DNA of 64,000 bases from Paenirhizobium selenitireducens ATCC BAA-1503 (GCF_000518785.1 NZ_JAEG01000009.1:186001-250000); one strand, 5' to 3'. Counted from the first letter of the stretch, positions 27,862 to 37,708 are shown. The notes: a model not told the origin generated them from the sequence alone. Program-made: numbers and translations.

Positions 27862-28295
27862 CGATGAACGCACAGGAAATGGCCGAGGCCTGCGCCAAGG
27901 CGATGTGGGACCTCGACACGGCATCGCAAAATCTCGGCATGCGCATCGAGCACATCGCGCCCGGACAGGCGACCCTGTCGATGGAGATCACCAAACTGAT
28001 GTCCAACGGGCACGGCAACTGCCACGGCGGCTACATCTTCACGCTCGCCGACAGCGCCTTCGCCTTTGCCTGCAACGGCTATAATCAGCTGACCGTCGCG
28101 CAGAACTGCTCGATCACCTATATCAGTCCGGGGAGGATCGGCGACCGACTGACGGCGGAGGCGCGTGAGATTTCGCGCAAGGGCCGGTCGGGCATCTACG
28201 ACATTCGCATTTCAAATCAGAACGGCGACCTGGTCGCCGAGTTTCGCGGCCTGTCGCGAACGGTGAAGGGCACCCACCTGCCCGATCCCGCCTGA
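27858..28295 (+). CDS. paaI: Hydroxyphenylacetyl-CoA thioesterase PaaI
   Basis: A 145-residue hotdog thioesterase. NGHGNCHGGYIFTLADSAFAF near residues 53-73 contains the HGG-x-(8)-D catalytic motif of PaaI. It frees CoA from dead-end hydroxylated or epoxidised phenylacetyl-CoA. The start overlaps the paaG stop (ATGA); a second ATG two codons later is possible. Confidence 0.92.
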   Translation: MTMNAQEMAEACAKAMWDLDTASQNLGMRIEHIAPGQATLSMEITKLMSNGHGNCHGGYIFTLADSAFAFACNGYNQLTVAQNCSITYISPGRIGDRLTAEAREISRKGRSGIYDIRISNQNGDLVAEFRGLSRTVKGTHLPDPA

Positions 28296-28322
28296 ACCAA
28301 GACGCATTCCAGGGAGGAAATC

Positions 28323-29633
28323 ATGCTCGACTTTGTAACCCGTCCCCAAGATCTGGACCCGATCGAAATCGCCTCGCGGGATGAAATCTCGGCGCTCCAG
28401 TTTCACCGGATGAAGCGCTCGCTGAAGCATTCCTACGAAAACTCGCCGTTCTATCGCCAGCGATTCGACGAGCACGGCGTGCATCCAGAAGATCTGAAGA
28501 CCCTGTCGGATCTTGCCAAGTTCCCCTTCACGACCAAGACCGATCTGCGCGACACCTATCCCTTCGGCATGTTCGCCGTGCCCCGGGAAAAGCTGGTCCG
28601 TATCCACGGCTCGTCCGGCACCACCGGCAAGCCGACGGTGGTCGGCTATACCAAGCATGATATCGATGTCTGGGCCGACGTCGTCGCCCGCTCCATCCGG
28701 GCGTCCGGCGGCCGTCCCGGCGACATCGTGCATGTCGCCTATGGCTACGGCCTGTTCACCGGCGGCCTTGGTGCACACTATGGCGCCGAACGGCTCGGCT
28801 GCACCGTCGTGCCGATCTCGGGCGGCATGACCGAGCGCCAGGTCACCCTGATGAACGACTTCAAGCCGCGCATCATCATGGTCACACCTTCCTACATGCT
28901 GTCGATCCTCGACGAGTTCCGCCGCCAGGGCATCGATCCGCGCGAGAGCTCGATCGAGGTCGGCATCTTCGGTGCCGAACCCTGGACCAATGCGATGCGC
29001 AGCGAGATCGAGCAGGCCTTCAACATGCATGCCGTCGATATCTATGGCCTCTCCGAGGTCATGGGACCGGGTGTCGCCAACGAATGCGTGGAAACCAAGG
29101 ACGGCCTGCACGTCTGGGAAGACCATTTCTATCCGGAAATCATCGACCCGGTGACAGGTGCCGTATTGCCCGATGGCGAACTCGGCGAGCTTGTCTTCAC
29201 CACGCTGACCAAGGAAGGCCTGCCGATGGTGCGCTACCGCACCCGCGACCTGACGCGCCTTCTGCCGGGAACGGCACGTTCGATGCGGCGCATCGAGAAG
29301 ATCACCGGCCGCAGCGACGACATGATCATCCTGCGCGGCGTCAACGTCTTCCCGACGCAGATCGAGGAACAGATCCTGAAATGCGGCGGCCTTGCCCCGC
29401 ACTTCCAGATCGAACTCACGCGCGCCGGCCGCATGGACAACATGACGGTGCATGTCGAATGCGCGGCCAATTACACCGATGCGGCAGCGCGCGCCCAGTC
29501 GGCCAAGGAACTGGCACACCACATCAAGAGCGTGGTGGGCATCAGCACCAAGATCGAGGTTCAGGACCCGACGTCCATCGCCCGCTCCGAAGGCAAGGCC
29601 AAGCGCGTGGTGGACAACCGCCCCAAGAGCTGA
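28323..29633 (+). CDS. paaK: Phenylacetate-CoA ligase PaaK
   Basis: A 436-residue adenylate-forming ligase that activates phenylacetate to phenylacetyl-CoA with ATP. The P-loop-like AMP motif is HGSSGTTGKPTVVGYT near residue 97; GLSEVMGPGVANEC and the RTRDLTR and GRSDDMIILRGVNVFP motifs follow in order. Good AGGGAGG before the ATG. Entry step of the paa pathway. Confidence 0.95.
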   Translation: MLDFVTRPQDLDPIEIASRDEISALQFHRMKRSLKHSYENSPFYRQRFDEHGVHPEDLKTLSDLAKFPFTTKTDLRDTYPFGMFAVPREKLVRIHGSSGTTGKPTVVGYTKHDIDVWADVVARSIRASGGRPGDIVHVAYGYGLFTGGLGAHYGAERLGCTVVPISGGMTERQVTLMNDFKPRIIMVTPSYMLSILDEFRRQGIDPRESSIEVGIFGAEPWTNAMRSEIEQAFNMHAVDIYGLSEVMGPGVANECVETKDGLHVWEDHFYPEIIDPVTGAVLPDGELGELVFTTLTKEGLPMVRYRTRDLTRLLPGTARSMRRIEKITGRSDDMIILRGVNVFPTQIEEQILKCGGLAPHFQIELTRAGRMDNMTVHVECAANYTDAAARAQSAKELAHHIKSVVGISTKIEVQDPTSIARSEGKAKRVVDNRPKS

Positions 29634-29677
29634 ACGGCCACCCCGTGACAGCGCAAAGGCAATTGTTATAGTGAAGC

Positions 29678-29700
29678 GGGGGCGTAGATGCCCCCCTTTT
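29678..29700 (+). terminator. Stem-loop and T-run between paaK and tetR
   Basis: GGGGGC/GCCCCC stem (29678-29683 with 29690-29695) followed by CTTTT. It looks like an intrinsic terminator or attenuator for paaGIK; a TTGTTATAGTG just before it may be part of a separate tetR promoter. Confidence 0.5.
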
Positions 29701-29731
29701 GCAGGCGTTCTGCAAGCAGGAAAGCGAAAAC

Positions 29732-30331
29732 ATGGCTCGGACCCGGGCAACCGACTTTGAGGAAAAACGCCGCGGCATTCTCGACAATGCCGCCGCCGTA
29801 TTTGCCGAGCAGGGCATGGAAAAGGCATCCATGTCCCAGATCGCAACCCATTCGAGCGTCTCCAAGGCGCTACTGTACCACTACTACCCCAGCAAGGATG
29901 CGCTGATCTACGCGATCATCATCACCCACCTGGAGGAGCTCGACGAGGCGATCCAGGCGGCCGACAACCCGAACGAGGCAGCGGAAAAGCGGCTTCGACA
30001 ACTGGTCGGCGTGGTGCTGGAGAATTATCGCGGCGCCGACAACCAGCACAAGGTGCAGCTCAACGCCACCTCGGCCCTCTCCGACGAACAGAAGGCGGGC
30101 ATCACCGCGGTGGAACGGCGGATCGTGCGCCGCTTTTCGAACCTGCTCAAGGAAATCAATCCGCAGCTCGACAGCAAGGAGAGACCCCTGCTGATGCCCG
30201 TCACCATGTCGCTGTTCGGCATGATGAACTGGGTCTACATGTGGTTCCGCGACGGCGGGCGCATCACGCGGGAAGACTATGCCGATGTCGCGACGACGCT
30301 CATTCTCGAAGGCATCAAGGCGGTTCGCTGA
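29732..30331 (+). CDS. TetR-family regulator of the paa genes (PaaR-like)
   Basis: A 199-residue repressor. The N-terminal HTH (residues about 10-58; MSQIATHSSVSKALLYHYYPSKDALI) is typical; the C-terminal ligand domain is long and mostly helical. From its place after paaK it is the best candidate to bind the two ACCG..CGGT sites before paaG/paaN and paaJ, probably released by phenylacetyl-CoA as in other PaaR proteins. The start used gives MARTRATDFEEK. Confidence 0.85.
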   Translation: MARTRATDFEEKRRGILDNAAAVFAEQGMEKASMSQIATHSSVSKALLYHYYPSKDALIYAIIITHLEELDEAIQAADNPNEAAEKRLRQLVGVVLENYRGADNQHKVQLNATSALSDEQKAGITAVERRIVRRFSNLLKEINPQLDSKERPLLMPVTMSLFGMMNWVYMWFRDGGRITREDYADVATTLILEGIKAVR

Positions 30332-30382
30332 ACCCGGTCCCCCAACCCTCTCCTGACGACCATTTTTCGTGAACCCATTCTT

Positions 30383-30423
30383 GAACCGACGGCCGGCCTT
30401 TCGCCCGCCGTCGGTTCTTGTTT
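30383..30423. terminator. Bidirectional intrinsic terminator between tetR and paaZ
   Basis: An 11-bp perfect stem GAACCGACGGC/GCCGTCGGTTC (30383-30393 with 30407-30417) followed by TTGTTT lies between the convergent ends of tetR and paaZ. Confidence 0.7.
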
Positions 30424-30427
30424 GCCG

Positions 30428-32491
30428 CTAAGCGGCGTCCCAGGTCTTGGCGACCATGGTGAGCACGTCGTATTGCGCGACGACCGCACCGTCCTGGTTG
30501 GTCACCTGGCAGTCCCAGCGCACCTCGCCATGATCGGCATTGGCACGCGGATTGATCTCCTTGCAGGTCAGCCGCACCTGCAGCGTATCACCGGGATTGA
30601 CCGGGGTGAGGAAGCGCAGATTGTCGACGCCGTAGTTGGCGAGCACCGGACCCGGATCGGGATCGACGAACAGGCCGGCAGCGAACGAGACGATCAGGTA
30701 GCCATGGGCGACGCGCCCGTCGAAGAACGGATTGGCCTTGGCGGCCGCTTCATCCATGTGGGCGTAGAAGGTGTCGCCGGTGAAGCGGGCGAAATGCTCG
30801 ATGTCCTCGAGCGTCACCGTCCGCTTGGCCGTGACGATCTGGTCGCCGATCTTCAGCTCGGCAAGCGACTTGCGGAACGGATGCACACTCGTGTCGGCGG
30901 CGCCCGCCCCTTCGAGCCAGCGGCCGGTGACGGCCGAGAGAAGTCGCGGCGTGCCCTGCACGGCCGTGCGCTGCATGTAGTGCTTGACGCCGCGCATGCC
31001 GCCCATTTCCTCGCCGCCGCCGGCGCGGCCCGGGCCGCCATGCACCAGGCCAGCGAGCGGCGATCCATGGCCGGTCGAGGTCTTGGCCGAAGCACGGTTT
31101 CCGATCAGGATACGGCCGTGATACGGCGCCATGCCGATCACCATCTCTTCGGCGACCTTCGGATCATTGGTGAACACCGACGCCGCCAGCGAACCCTTGC
31201 CCATCTGGGCGAGCGCGATCGCTTCCTCCAGCCCCTCATAGGGCATCACGGTGGAAACCGGACCGAACGCCTCGACATCATGGACCGCAGAAGCCGTAAA
31301 CGGCTTGTCGCAGTAGAGGAGCACCGGATTGAGGAAGGCGCCCTTGTCGGCGTCGCCGGAGAAGATGCGGACATTGTCCGGATCGCCGGAGACGATCTCG
31401 GCATCGGCGGACAGGTCGCGGATGCGCTCAAGTACTTCGTCACGCTGGGCAAGGCTTGCCAGCGGCCCCATGCGCACGCCCTCGTCAGAGGGGTTGCCGA
31501 GCGTGGTCTTCGAGAGACGCTCGCCGAGCGCGGCGACCAGGGCCTGGACATGGGCCTTGGGCGCGATAACGCGTCGGATCGCCGTGCACTTCTGGCCGGC
31601 CTTGGACGTCATCTCGCGCGCCACTTCCTTGACGAAGAGGTCGAACTCCTCCGTACCCGGACCGGCATCAGGCCCGAGGATCGAGGCGTTCAGGCTGTCG
31701 GCCTCCATGGTGAAGCGAACCGAGTTGGCAACCACGGCCGGATGCGACTTGAGCTTGCGGCCGGTCCAGGCCGAGCCGGTGAAGGTCACGGCGTCCTGCC
31801 CCCCGACATGGTCGAGCAGATCCCCGACCGAGCCGGAAACGAGCTGTAACGCACCCTCCGGCAGGATGCCGGTTTCGATGATCCGCCGGACCACGAGTTC
31901 CGTGAGGTAGGCGGTCTGGCTTGCCGGCTTGACCAGCGACGGCACGCCGGCGATCAGCGTCGGGGCGATCTTCTCGAGCATGCCCCAGACGGGGAAGTTG
32001 AAGGCGTTGATGTGGACGGCGATGCCGTGCAGCGGGGTGAGGATGTGCTGGGCGGAAAAGCTGTTGTCCTTGGACAGCAGCTCCACGTCACCGTCGATCA
32101 GTACGCGGGTGTTCGGCAGCTCGCGGCGCGCCTTGGACGAATAGGACAGCATCGTGCCGATGCCGCCCTCGATGTCAACCCAGCCGTCGGCACGGGTGGC
32201 GCCGGTGAGAGCGCTCTCGGCGTAGAACTCCTCTTTCATGTCCATCAGGACCTGGCCGAGGGCTTTCAGCATCTGCGCCCGTTCGTGGAACGACAGGGCG
32301 CGCAAGTTCGGTCCGCCGACCTCGCGGCCATAGGCGAGTGCTGCGGCAAAATCGATGCCGGTCGAGTCGATGAATGCGATTGCGGCACCCGTCGAGGCAT
32401 CGAGCAGCGGTACGCCTTGCTTCTCGCCGGGTGTCCAGCGGCCACAGACATAGCTTTCGAGACGGCGCGGAACGCGAGCCGAAACATTCAT
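30428..32491 (-). CDS. paaZ: Bifunctional oxepin-CoA hydrolase / semialdehyde dehydrogenase PaaZ
   Basis: A 687-residue fusion of an aldehyde dehydrogenase (residues 1 to about 520) and a MaoC hydratase (about 530-687). The dehydrogenase has the Glu in TMEADSLNAS and the catalytic Cys in AGQKCTAIRRV; the hydratase has TGDTFYAHMDEAAA, with the Asp and His of the active site, and PFFDGRVAHGYL. It opens the oxepin ring and oxidises the aldehyde. Last gene of the paaJABCDEZ operon. Confidence 0.95.
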   Translation of the reverse strand: MNVSARVPRRLESYVCGRWTPGEKQGVPLLDASTGAAIAFIDSTGIDFAAALAYGREVGGPNLRALSFHERAQMLKALGQVLMDMKEEFYAESALTGATRADGWVDIEGGIGTMLSYSSKARRELPNTRVLIDGDVELLSKDNSFSAQHILTPLHGIAVHINAFNFPVWGMLEKIAPTLIAGVPSLVKPASQTAYLTELVVRRIIETGILPEGALQLVSGSVGDLLDHVGGQDAVTFTGSAWTGRKLKSHPAVVANSVRFTMEADSLNASILGPDAGPGTEEFDLFVKEVAREMTSKAGQKCTAIRRVIAPKAHVQALVAALGERLSKTTLGNPSDEGVRMGPLASLAQRDEVLERIRDLSADAEIVSGDPDNVRIFSGDADKGAFLNPVLLYCDKPFTASAVHDVEAFGPVSTVMPYEGLEEAIALAQMGKGSLAASVFTNDPKVAEEMVIGMAPYHGRILIGNRASAKTSTGHGSPLAGLVHGGPGRAGGGEEMGGMRGVKHYMQRTAVQGTPRLLSAVTGRWLEGAGAADTSVHPFRKSLAELKIGDQIVTAKRTVTLEDIEHFARFTGDTFYAHMDEAAAKANPFFDGRVAHGYLIVSFAAGLFVDPDPGPVLANYGVDNLRFLTPVNPGDTLQVRLTCKEINPRANADHGEVRWDCQVTNQDGAVVAQYDVLTMVAKTWDAA

Positions 32492-32529
32492 GAAGTCATC
32501 CTTCCTGGATCGGTTTATTCAGTGCGGTC

Positions 32530-32551
32530 GGCGGGGCGCCATGGCCCCGCC
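32530..32551 (-). other. Stem-loop between paaE and paaZ
   Basis: A perfect 8-bp stem GGCGGGGC/GCCCCGCC (32530-32537 with 32544-32551) begins 10 bases after the paaE stop. There is no T-run, so it is more likely an mRNA-stability element than a terminator. Confidence 0.5.
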
Positions 32552-32561
32552 GCCTGGGAGG

Positions 32562-33638
32562 TTATTCGTCGTAGGAGAGCACGACCTTCTCGGTCAGCGG
32601 GTGACACTGGCAGGTCAATACGTAGCCGGCTTCGACCTCGTAGTCCTCGAGCGCATGGTTGGTGTCCATCTCGACCTCGCCTTCCAGCACCTTCGCCCGG
32701 CAGGTGGAGCAGACGCCCGCCTTGCAGGAGAAGGGGGCATCCATGCTCTGGGCGATCGCGGCTTCGAGAATGCTGACGCCGTGCTTGGGCATGTTGAAGG
32801 TTCGCGTCGTGCCGTCGAGCGTAATCGTCGCCTCGACCACGGCCGCCGCCTCCTCGGCGCTGACCGAAGCGACACGGTTCTTGGCGCGGCCCGGCTGGCC
32901 CGAAGCGAAGAGTTCGAACTTGATCTGCTCGTCCTTCAGCCCATGCGCCTTGAGGCTCGCGACGATGGTCAGCATCATCGGTTCCGGTCCGCAGATGAAG
33001 GCGGCGTCGATCGACTTCGGGTCGATCCAGGTGGAAAACAGCGCCGAGAGCTTGTTCTCGTCGAGGCGGCCGGTGAACAGGTCGATCTCCTGCACTTCGC
33101 TTTCCAGCACATGCAGGACGGAGAAACGGCCGAGATAGGTGTTCTTCAGATCCTCCAGCTCCTCGCGGAACATGATCGAGTTGATCTGGCGGTTGGCATA
33201 GACCAGCGTGAACTGGGACTTCGGCTCGCGCGCCAGGACCGTCTTGATGATCGACAGCAGCGGCGTGATGCCGGAACCGCCGGCGAAACCGAGATACTGC
33301 TTCCCGGCAGCCGGATCGATGTCCATGTAGAAGCGGCCCATCGGCGGCATGGCCTCGATCACGTCGCCCGGCGCCAGATTGCCATTGGCCCAGTTGCTGA
33401 ACGCGCCGCCGTCGACGCGCTTGATTCCGACGCGCAGGACACCCTCGTCCTTGCCCGCACAGATCGAGTAGGACCGGCGCAGTTCCTCACCGTCGAAATC
33501 ATGACGGAAAGTCAGGTACTGGCCCTGGGTGAAGTCGAAGGCTGCGCGATCCTCCTCGCGCGGCTTGAGCGTGACAACCACCGCATCACGGGTCTCGTGG
33601 CGGATGTCGGTCACGGTCAGGGGATGAAAGCGTGCCAT
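32562..33638 (-). CDS. paaE: Phenylacetyl-CoA epoxidase reductase PaaE
   Basis: A 358-residue reductase: FAD/NAD(P)H domain with RRSYSICAG near residue 54 and GGSGITPLLSII near residue 116, then a C-terminal plant-type [2Fe-2S] ferredoxin domain with CKAGVCSTC near residue 311 and the fourth Cys in LTCQCHPL. It feeds electrons to the PaaABC di-iron epoxidase. Confidence 0.94.
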   Translation of the reverse strand: MARFHPLTVTDIRHETRDAVVVTLKPREEDRAAFDFTQGQYLTFRHDFDGEELRRSYSICAGKDEGVLRVGIKRVDGGAFSNWANGNLAPGDVIEAMPPMGRFYMDIDPAAGKQYLGFAGGSGITPLLSIIKTVLAREPKSQFTLVYANRQINSIMFREELEDLKNTYLGRFSVLHVLESEVQEIDLFTGRLDENKLSALFSTWIDPKSIDAAFICGPEPMMLTIVASLKAHGLKDEQIKFELFASGQPGRAKNRVASVSAEEAAAVVEATITLDGTTRTFNMPKHGVSILEAAIAQSMDAPFSCKAGVCSTCRAKVLEGEVEMDTNHALEDYEVEAGYVLTCQCHPLTEKVVLSYDE

Positions 33639-33658
33639 GCGTTATGTCCTCCGCATCC

Positions 33659-34180
33659 TCAGATGCACTTGAAATAGTCGAAGGGTTCCAGGCAGTCGCA
33701 GCATCGGTAGCTCGCCTTGCACGGGGTCGAGCCGAACTGGCTGACTTTCTCCGTCCTGGTCGAGCCGCATCGCGGGCAGGCGACGGCCAGATTGGAGCCG
33801 GCAAGCCGGTTGGCCCGGGCCATCAGTCGCCCGTCGGCAGCCGTTCCGTCGATCGGAGGGGCAATGCCGTAGGCGCGGAGCTTGTCGCGCCCCTCGGCAC
33901 TGATCCAGTCCGAGGTCCAGGCCGGAGACAACCGTCGTTCGAGGCGGAGCTTGTCGATGCCACGGGCTTTCAGCGCCGACTCGATGTCGAGGTTGATCAC
34001 CGTCGTTGCCGGACAGCCCGAATAGGTCGGCGTGACGGCGACGACGAGGGTATCGCCATCCCAGGCGACATCCCGGATGATGCCGAGATCGGTCAGGCTG
34101 ATGACGGGAATTTCCGGATCCGGCACCTCGCCCAGCCAACGCCAGACCTCTTCCGGTTCAGGCAGTGTCCTGGCGTCCAT
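33659..34180 (-). CDS. paaD: PaaD, epoxidase iron-sulfur/maturation protein
   Basis: A 173-residue protein with an MIP18/DUF59 domain (EVPDPEIPVISLTDLGIIRD; TPTYSGCPAT) and a C-terminal Cys cluster CPRCGSTRTEKV with CKASYRCCDC, as in PaaD. It is needed for maturation of the epoxidase, probably of its metal centres. The frame is open upstream into paaC, but MDARTLPEPEE is the family-like start. Confidence 0.92.
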   Translation of the reverse strand: MDARTLPEPEEVWRWLGEVPDPEIPVISLTDLGIIRDVAWDGDTLVVAVTPTYSGCPATTVINLDIESALKARGIDKLRLERRLSPAWTSDWISAEGRDKLRAYGIAPPIDGTAADGRLMARANRLAGSNLAVACPRCGSTRTEKVSQFGSTPCKASYRCCDCLEPFDYFKCI

Positions 34181-34190
34181 GGCATGACCC

Positions 34191-34967
34191 TCACCAGACC
34201 GAGTTCGGATAGGCCCGCTGCAGGAACTGCATGTCGGCGAGAATGTAGCCCAGATGCTCCGTATGGATGCCGCGCTTGCCGCCCTTGTGCTGGTAGCTGC
34301 CCTCGGGAACAGCAAGCGTCGCCTCGGAAAGCACCTCACCGACCGAACTGTCCCATGCCGCCTTGAGCGCCGAGGGAAGCGGAGCGATGCCCGCTGCCGC
34401 AACCGCCTCGTCGGCGGAATCGGCCAGGAACATCTCGGCCGTATAGGGCCACAGATCATCGAGCGCCTTCTGCATCCGGCGATGGCTTTCCTCGGTTCCG
34501 TCACCGAGACGGATGACGAGGTCGGCCGAGCGTTCGAAGTGGTAGGACACTTCCTTCAGCGCCTTCTGAGCGATTTCCGCCACGCGCGGATCGCTCGAGG
34601 CGACGAGCGCGCGGAGCATTTCGATGTGGAAGGCATCGAAGAGGAACTGCCGCATCAGCGTCTTGCCGAAATCGCCGTTCGGGCGCTCGACGAGCAGCAC
34701 GTTGCGGAAGGCCGCAGCATCGCGCAGATAGGCGAGATTGTCGGCGGTGCGCCCCTTGCCTTCGACCTCACCCGCCAGACCCAGCCAGAACTGGGTCTGG
34801 CCGATTAGGTCGAGCGCGACGTTGGCAAGCGCGATGTCCTCTTCCAGCACGGGCGAGTGACCGCACCATTCGGACACGCGGTGCCCGAGGATCAGCGTGT
34901 TGTCGCCCATTCTGAGCAGCCATTCGAAGAATGCGGCCTGATCGACCGCCGGGATCGCGGTTGCCAT
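34191..34967 (-). CDS. paaC: Phenylacetyl-CoA epoxidase structural subunit PaaC
   Basis: A 258-residue ferritin-like helical subunit that pairs with PaaA. LRMGDNTLILGHRVSEWCGHSP at the N terminus and DAFHIEMLRALVAS, HFERSADLVIRLGDGTEESH in the middle are PaaC phrases. A GTG three bases further upstream is possible; the ATG at 34967 shares its A with the paaB stop. Confidence 0.94.
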   Translation of the reverse strand: MATAIPAVDQAAFFEWLLRMGDNTLILGHRVSEWCGHSPVLEEDIALANVALDLIGQTQFWLGLAGEVEGKGRTADNLAYLRDAAAFRNVLLVERPNGDFGKTLMRQFLFDAFHIEMLRALVASSDPRVAEIAQKALKEVSYHFERSADLVIRLGDGTEESHRRMQKALDDLWPYTAEMFLADSADEAVAAAGIAPLPSALKAAWDSSVGEVLSEATLAVPEGSYQHKGGKRGIHTEHLGYILADMQFLQRAYPNSVW

Positions 34968-35251
34968 CACATGTGCCCCACTTCAGCCGGGATGTCGAAG
35001 AAGGTCGGGTGACGATAGACCTTGGAGTTCGACGGTTCGAACAACGGGCCCTTTTCCGACGGCGACGACGCCGTGATGTCGACCGACTTCACCACCCAGA
35101 TCGACACGCCTTCGTTGCGACGGGTGTAGACATCACGGGCATTGCGGATCGCCATCTCGGCATCCGGGGCATGCAGGCTGCCGACATGGCGATGGTTGAG
35201 GCCATGTTGACCGCGGATAAAGACTTCCCAAAGGGGCCATTCGCTGGACAT
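34967..35251 (-). CDS. paaB: Phenylacetyl-CoA epoxidase subunit PaaB
   Basis: A 94-residue subunit, almost exactly the usual length, with SSEWPLWEVFIRGQHGLNH and a C-terminal PTFFDIP. It bridges PaaAC dimers. The chosen ATG has GGGAGGA seven bases upstream. Confidence 0.94.
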   Translation of the reverse strand: MSSEWPLWEVFIRGQHGLNHRHVGSLHAPDAEMAIRNARDVYTRRNEGVSIWVVKSVDITASSPSEKGPLFEPSNSKVYRHPTFFDIPAEVGHM

Positions 35252-35281
35252 TGCTATTCCTCCCAAGTTCAGGTGACGAAG

Positions 35282-35302
35282 GGGAGCGGGTGCGCCGCTC
35301 CC
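35282..35302 (-). other. Stem-loop between paaA and paaB
   Basis: GGGAGCGG/CCGCTCCC (35282-35289 with 35295-35302) starts 12 bases after the paaA stop and lacks a T-run. Same placement as the hairpins after paaE, livK and others in this window. Confidence 0.5.
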
Positions 35303-35314
35303 GAATTGGATTGA

Positions 35315-36313
35315 TCAGGCAGCCTTGCGACCGGCCCGGCGCGCCTCTTGCTTTTCGGCATGGGCCATCAGGCCATCGCGGAACCACGCGCCCTCTTCCC
35401 AGGCGGTGACGCGGGCGCCAAGGCGCTCGGCATTGCAGGGTCCGTTGCCGGCGATGACGTTGAAGAACTCTTCCCAGTCCGGCTCGGAGAAGTCGTGACC
35501 GCCCTTCTCCTCGTTCCAGCGCAGGTTCTCGTCGGGAATGGTCAGCCCGAGATACTTGGCCTGCGGCACCGTTTGGTCGACGAATTTCTGGCGCAGTTCG
35601 TCATTGGTGTTGATCTTGATCTTCCACTGCATCGACTGCGCGGAATGCACGGAATCCTTGTCGGACGGTCCGAACATCATCAGCGACGGGTACCAGAAGC
35701 GGTTGAGCGCATCCTGCGCCATGGCCTTCTGCTCCGGCGTGCCGGCGGCCATCTTCATCATGATGTCGTAGCCTTGGCGCTGGTGAAAACTCTCTTCCTT
35801 GCAGATGCGGATCATCGCACGGCTGTAGGGACCGTAGGAGGTCTTCTGCAGCTGCACCTGGTTCATGATCGCCGCGCCGTCGACCAGCCAGCCGACCGCG
35901 CCAATATCCGCCCAGTTGAGCGTCGGGTAGTTGAAGATCGACGAATACTTCATCTTGCCGGAATGCAGCAGCGCCAGAAGCTCGTCGCGGCTGACGCCGA
36001 GCGTCTCGGCGGCGGAGTAGAGATAGAGGCCATGGCCCGCTTCGTCCTGCACCTTGGCAAGCAGGATCGCCTTGCGCTCAAGCGTCGGCGCACGGGTGAT
36101 CCAGTTGCCTTCCGGCAGCTGGCCGACGATCTCGGAATGGGCGTGCTGGCCGACCTGGCGGATCAGCGTCTTGCGGTAGCTCTCCGGCATCCACTCCTTG
36201 GGCTCGATCTTTTCGCCGCGGTCGATGCGCTCCTGAAAGGCCCGCTCCTCCGGCGACATCTCGTTCAGCGATTTCACCCGATCACTGTCGGTCTTGACCA
36301 TTTGCGCATACAT
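35315..36313 (-). CDS. paaA: Phenylacetyl-CoA epoxidase catalytic subunit PaaA
   Basis: A 332-residue di-iron monooxygenase subunit. Carboxylate/His ligands are in [14 protein letters not shown] near residue 89 and [15 protein letters not shown] near residue 170; [14 protein letters not shown] near the N terminus is conserved in PaaA. It epoxidises the ring of phenylacetyl-CoA with O2. Confidence 0.96.
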   Translation of the reverse strand: MYAQMVKTDSDRVKSLNEMSPEERAFQERIDRGEKIEPKEWMPESYRKTLIRQVGQHAHSEIVGQLPEGNWITRAPTLERKAILLAKVQDEAGHGLYLYSAAETLGVSRDELLALLHSGKMKYSSIFNYPTLNWADIGAVGWLVDGAAIMNQVQLQKTSYGPYSRAMIRICKEESFHQRQGYDIMMKMAAGTPEQKAMAQDALNRFWYPSLMMFGPSDKDSVHSAQSMQWKIKINTNDELRQKFVDQTVPQAKYLGLTIPDENLRWNEEKGGHDFSEPDWEEFFNVIAGNGPCNAERLGARVTAWEEGAWFRDGLMAHAEKQEARRAGRKAA

Positions 36314-36330
36314 GGCGGTTTCCTCCCTGC

Positions 36331-37536
36331 TCAGATCCGTTCAATGATGATAGCAATGCCCTGGCCGACCCCGATGCACATGGTGCAGAGCGCGTAGCGC
36401 CCGCCGGTGCGGTGCAGCTGGTACATGGCCGTGGTGACGAGGCGGGCGCCCGACATGCCGAGCGGATGGCCAAGCGCGATGGCGCCGCCATTCGGATTGA
36501 CGTGCGCGGCGTCGTCGGGAAGCCCGAGTTCCCGAAGGACCGCCAACGCCTGGGCGGCGAAAGCCTCGTTGAGCTCGATGACGTCCATCTGCGACAGCGA
36601 CAGGCCGGCGCGGGCCAGGACCTTGCGAACCGCCGGCACCGGGCCGACACCCATGATGCGCGGCTCGACACCGGCCGCGGCCATCGCGACGACCCGGGCG
36701 CGCGGCACGAGGCCCTGTTCCCTGGCCATGGCTTCCGACGCGATCGCCAGAGCGGCCGCACCGTCGTTGACGCCCGAGGCATTGCCGGCGGTGACGCTGA
36801 GGTCCGGGCCATTGACGCCCTTGAGCTTCGACAGCTGTTCGGCCGTGGTGCCGGGACGCGGATGTTCGTCGACCGAGACGACAAGCGGCTCGCCCTTCTT
36901 CTGCGGGATCGTGACGGGCACGATCTCGTCGGCAAAGACGCCGGCGGCCTGGGCGGCGGCCCAGCGGGCCTGGCTACGGGCGGCGAAGGCGTCCTGGTCA
37001 GCGCGGCTGACATTGTACTGCTCGGCGACATTGTCGGCCGTCTCCGGCATGGAATGGGTGCCGAACTTCTTTTTCAGTTCCGGATTGGGAAAGCGCCAGC
37101 CGATCGTCGTGTCATAGACCGCGTTCGAACGGGAAAAGGCCGCATCCGCCTTGGGCATGACGAAGGGCGCACGCGTCATGCTTTCGACGCCGCCGGCGAT
37201 CACCAGATCGCAATCGCCACCGCGAATGGCGCGTGCCGCCATGCCGACGGCGTCCATGCCGGAACCGCAGAGACGGTTGACGGTGGTTGCCGGCACGTTG
37301 ATCGGCATGCCGGACAGGAGCACGGCCATGCGGCCGACATTGCGGTTGTCTTCGCCGGCCTGGTTGGCGCAGCCATAGATCAGGTCGTCGACCTTGGACC
37401 AGTCGACGCCGGGATTGCGCGCCATCAGCGCGGCGAGCGGCAAGGCAGCGAGATCATCGGCCCGCACGGATGCGAGTGCCCCGCCATAACGGCCGACGGG
37501 CGTGCGCACGGCATCACAGATGAAGGCTTGCTGCAT
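36331..37536 (-). CDS. paaJ: 3-oxoadipyl-CoA / 3-oxo-5,6-dehydrosuberyl-CoA thiolase PaaJ
   Basis: A 401-residue thiolase. The nucleophilic Cys lies in [11 protein letters not shown] near residue 90, [13 protein letters not shown] follows, and the C-terminal catalytic phrases [30 protein letters not shown] and [10 protein letters not shown] are intact. It does the two thiolytic steps of the pathway. First gene of the operon, 17 bases before paaA. Confidence 0.94.
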   Translation of the reverse strand: MQQAFICDAVRTPVGRYGGALASVRADDLAALPLAALMARNPGVDWSKVDDLIYGCANQAGEDNRNVGRMAVLLSGMPINVPATTVNRLCGSGMDAVGMAARAIRGGDCDLVIAGGVESMTRAPFVMPKADAAFSRSNAVYDTTIGWRFPNPELKKKFGTHSMPETADNVAEQYNVSRADQDAFAARSQARWAAAQAAGVFADEIVPVTIPQKKGEPLVVSVDEHPRPGTTAEQLSKLKGVNGPDLSVTAGNASGVNDGAAALAIASEAMAREQGLVPRARVVAMAAAGVEPRIMGVGPVPAVRKVLARAGLSLSQMDVIELNEAFAAQALAVLRELGLPDDAAHVNPNGGAIALGHPLGMSGARLVTTAMYQLHRTGGRYALCTMCIGVGQGIAIIIERI

Positions 37537-37588
37537 TGATCGACTCCTCCTCGAGCATCAGACGCGACCGGCTTGTCTCCAATTCGCC

Positions 37589-37602
37589 AACCGATCGGTC
37601 AA
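37589..37602. promoter_or_regulatory. TetR-type (PaaR-like) operator upstream of paaJ
   Basis: AACCGATCGGTCAA contains the perfect palindrome ACCGATCGGT. Read on the minus strand it is TTGACCGATCGGTT, close to TTGACCGTCCGGTCGG before paaG/paaN. It is about 55 bases upstream of paaJ, in the 172-base gap between paaX and paaJ, and so probably governs the paaJABCDEZ operon. Confidence 0.62.
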
Positions 37603-37708
37603 CTTATAGCGCCAAAACATCACACAGGAAAGCGATTTTTTCTTCATAGCGTGATGTTTGGACTGGCGGGTTCGATCTCACGAGAATTGTTCGTTTTCTT
37701 TCAGATAC

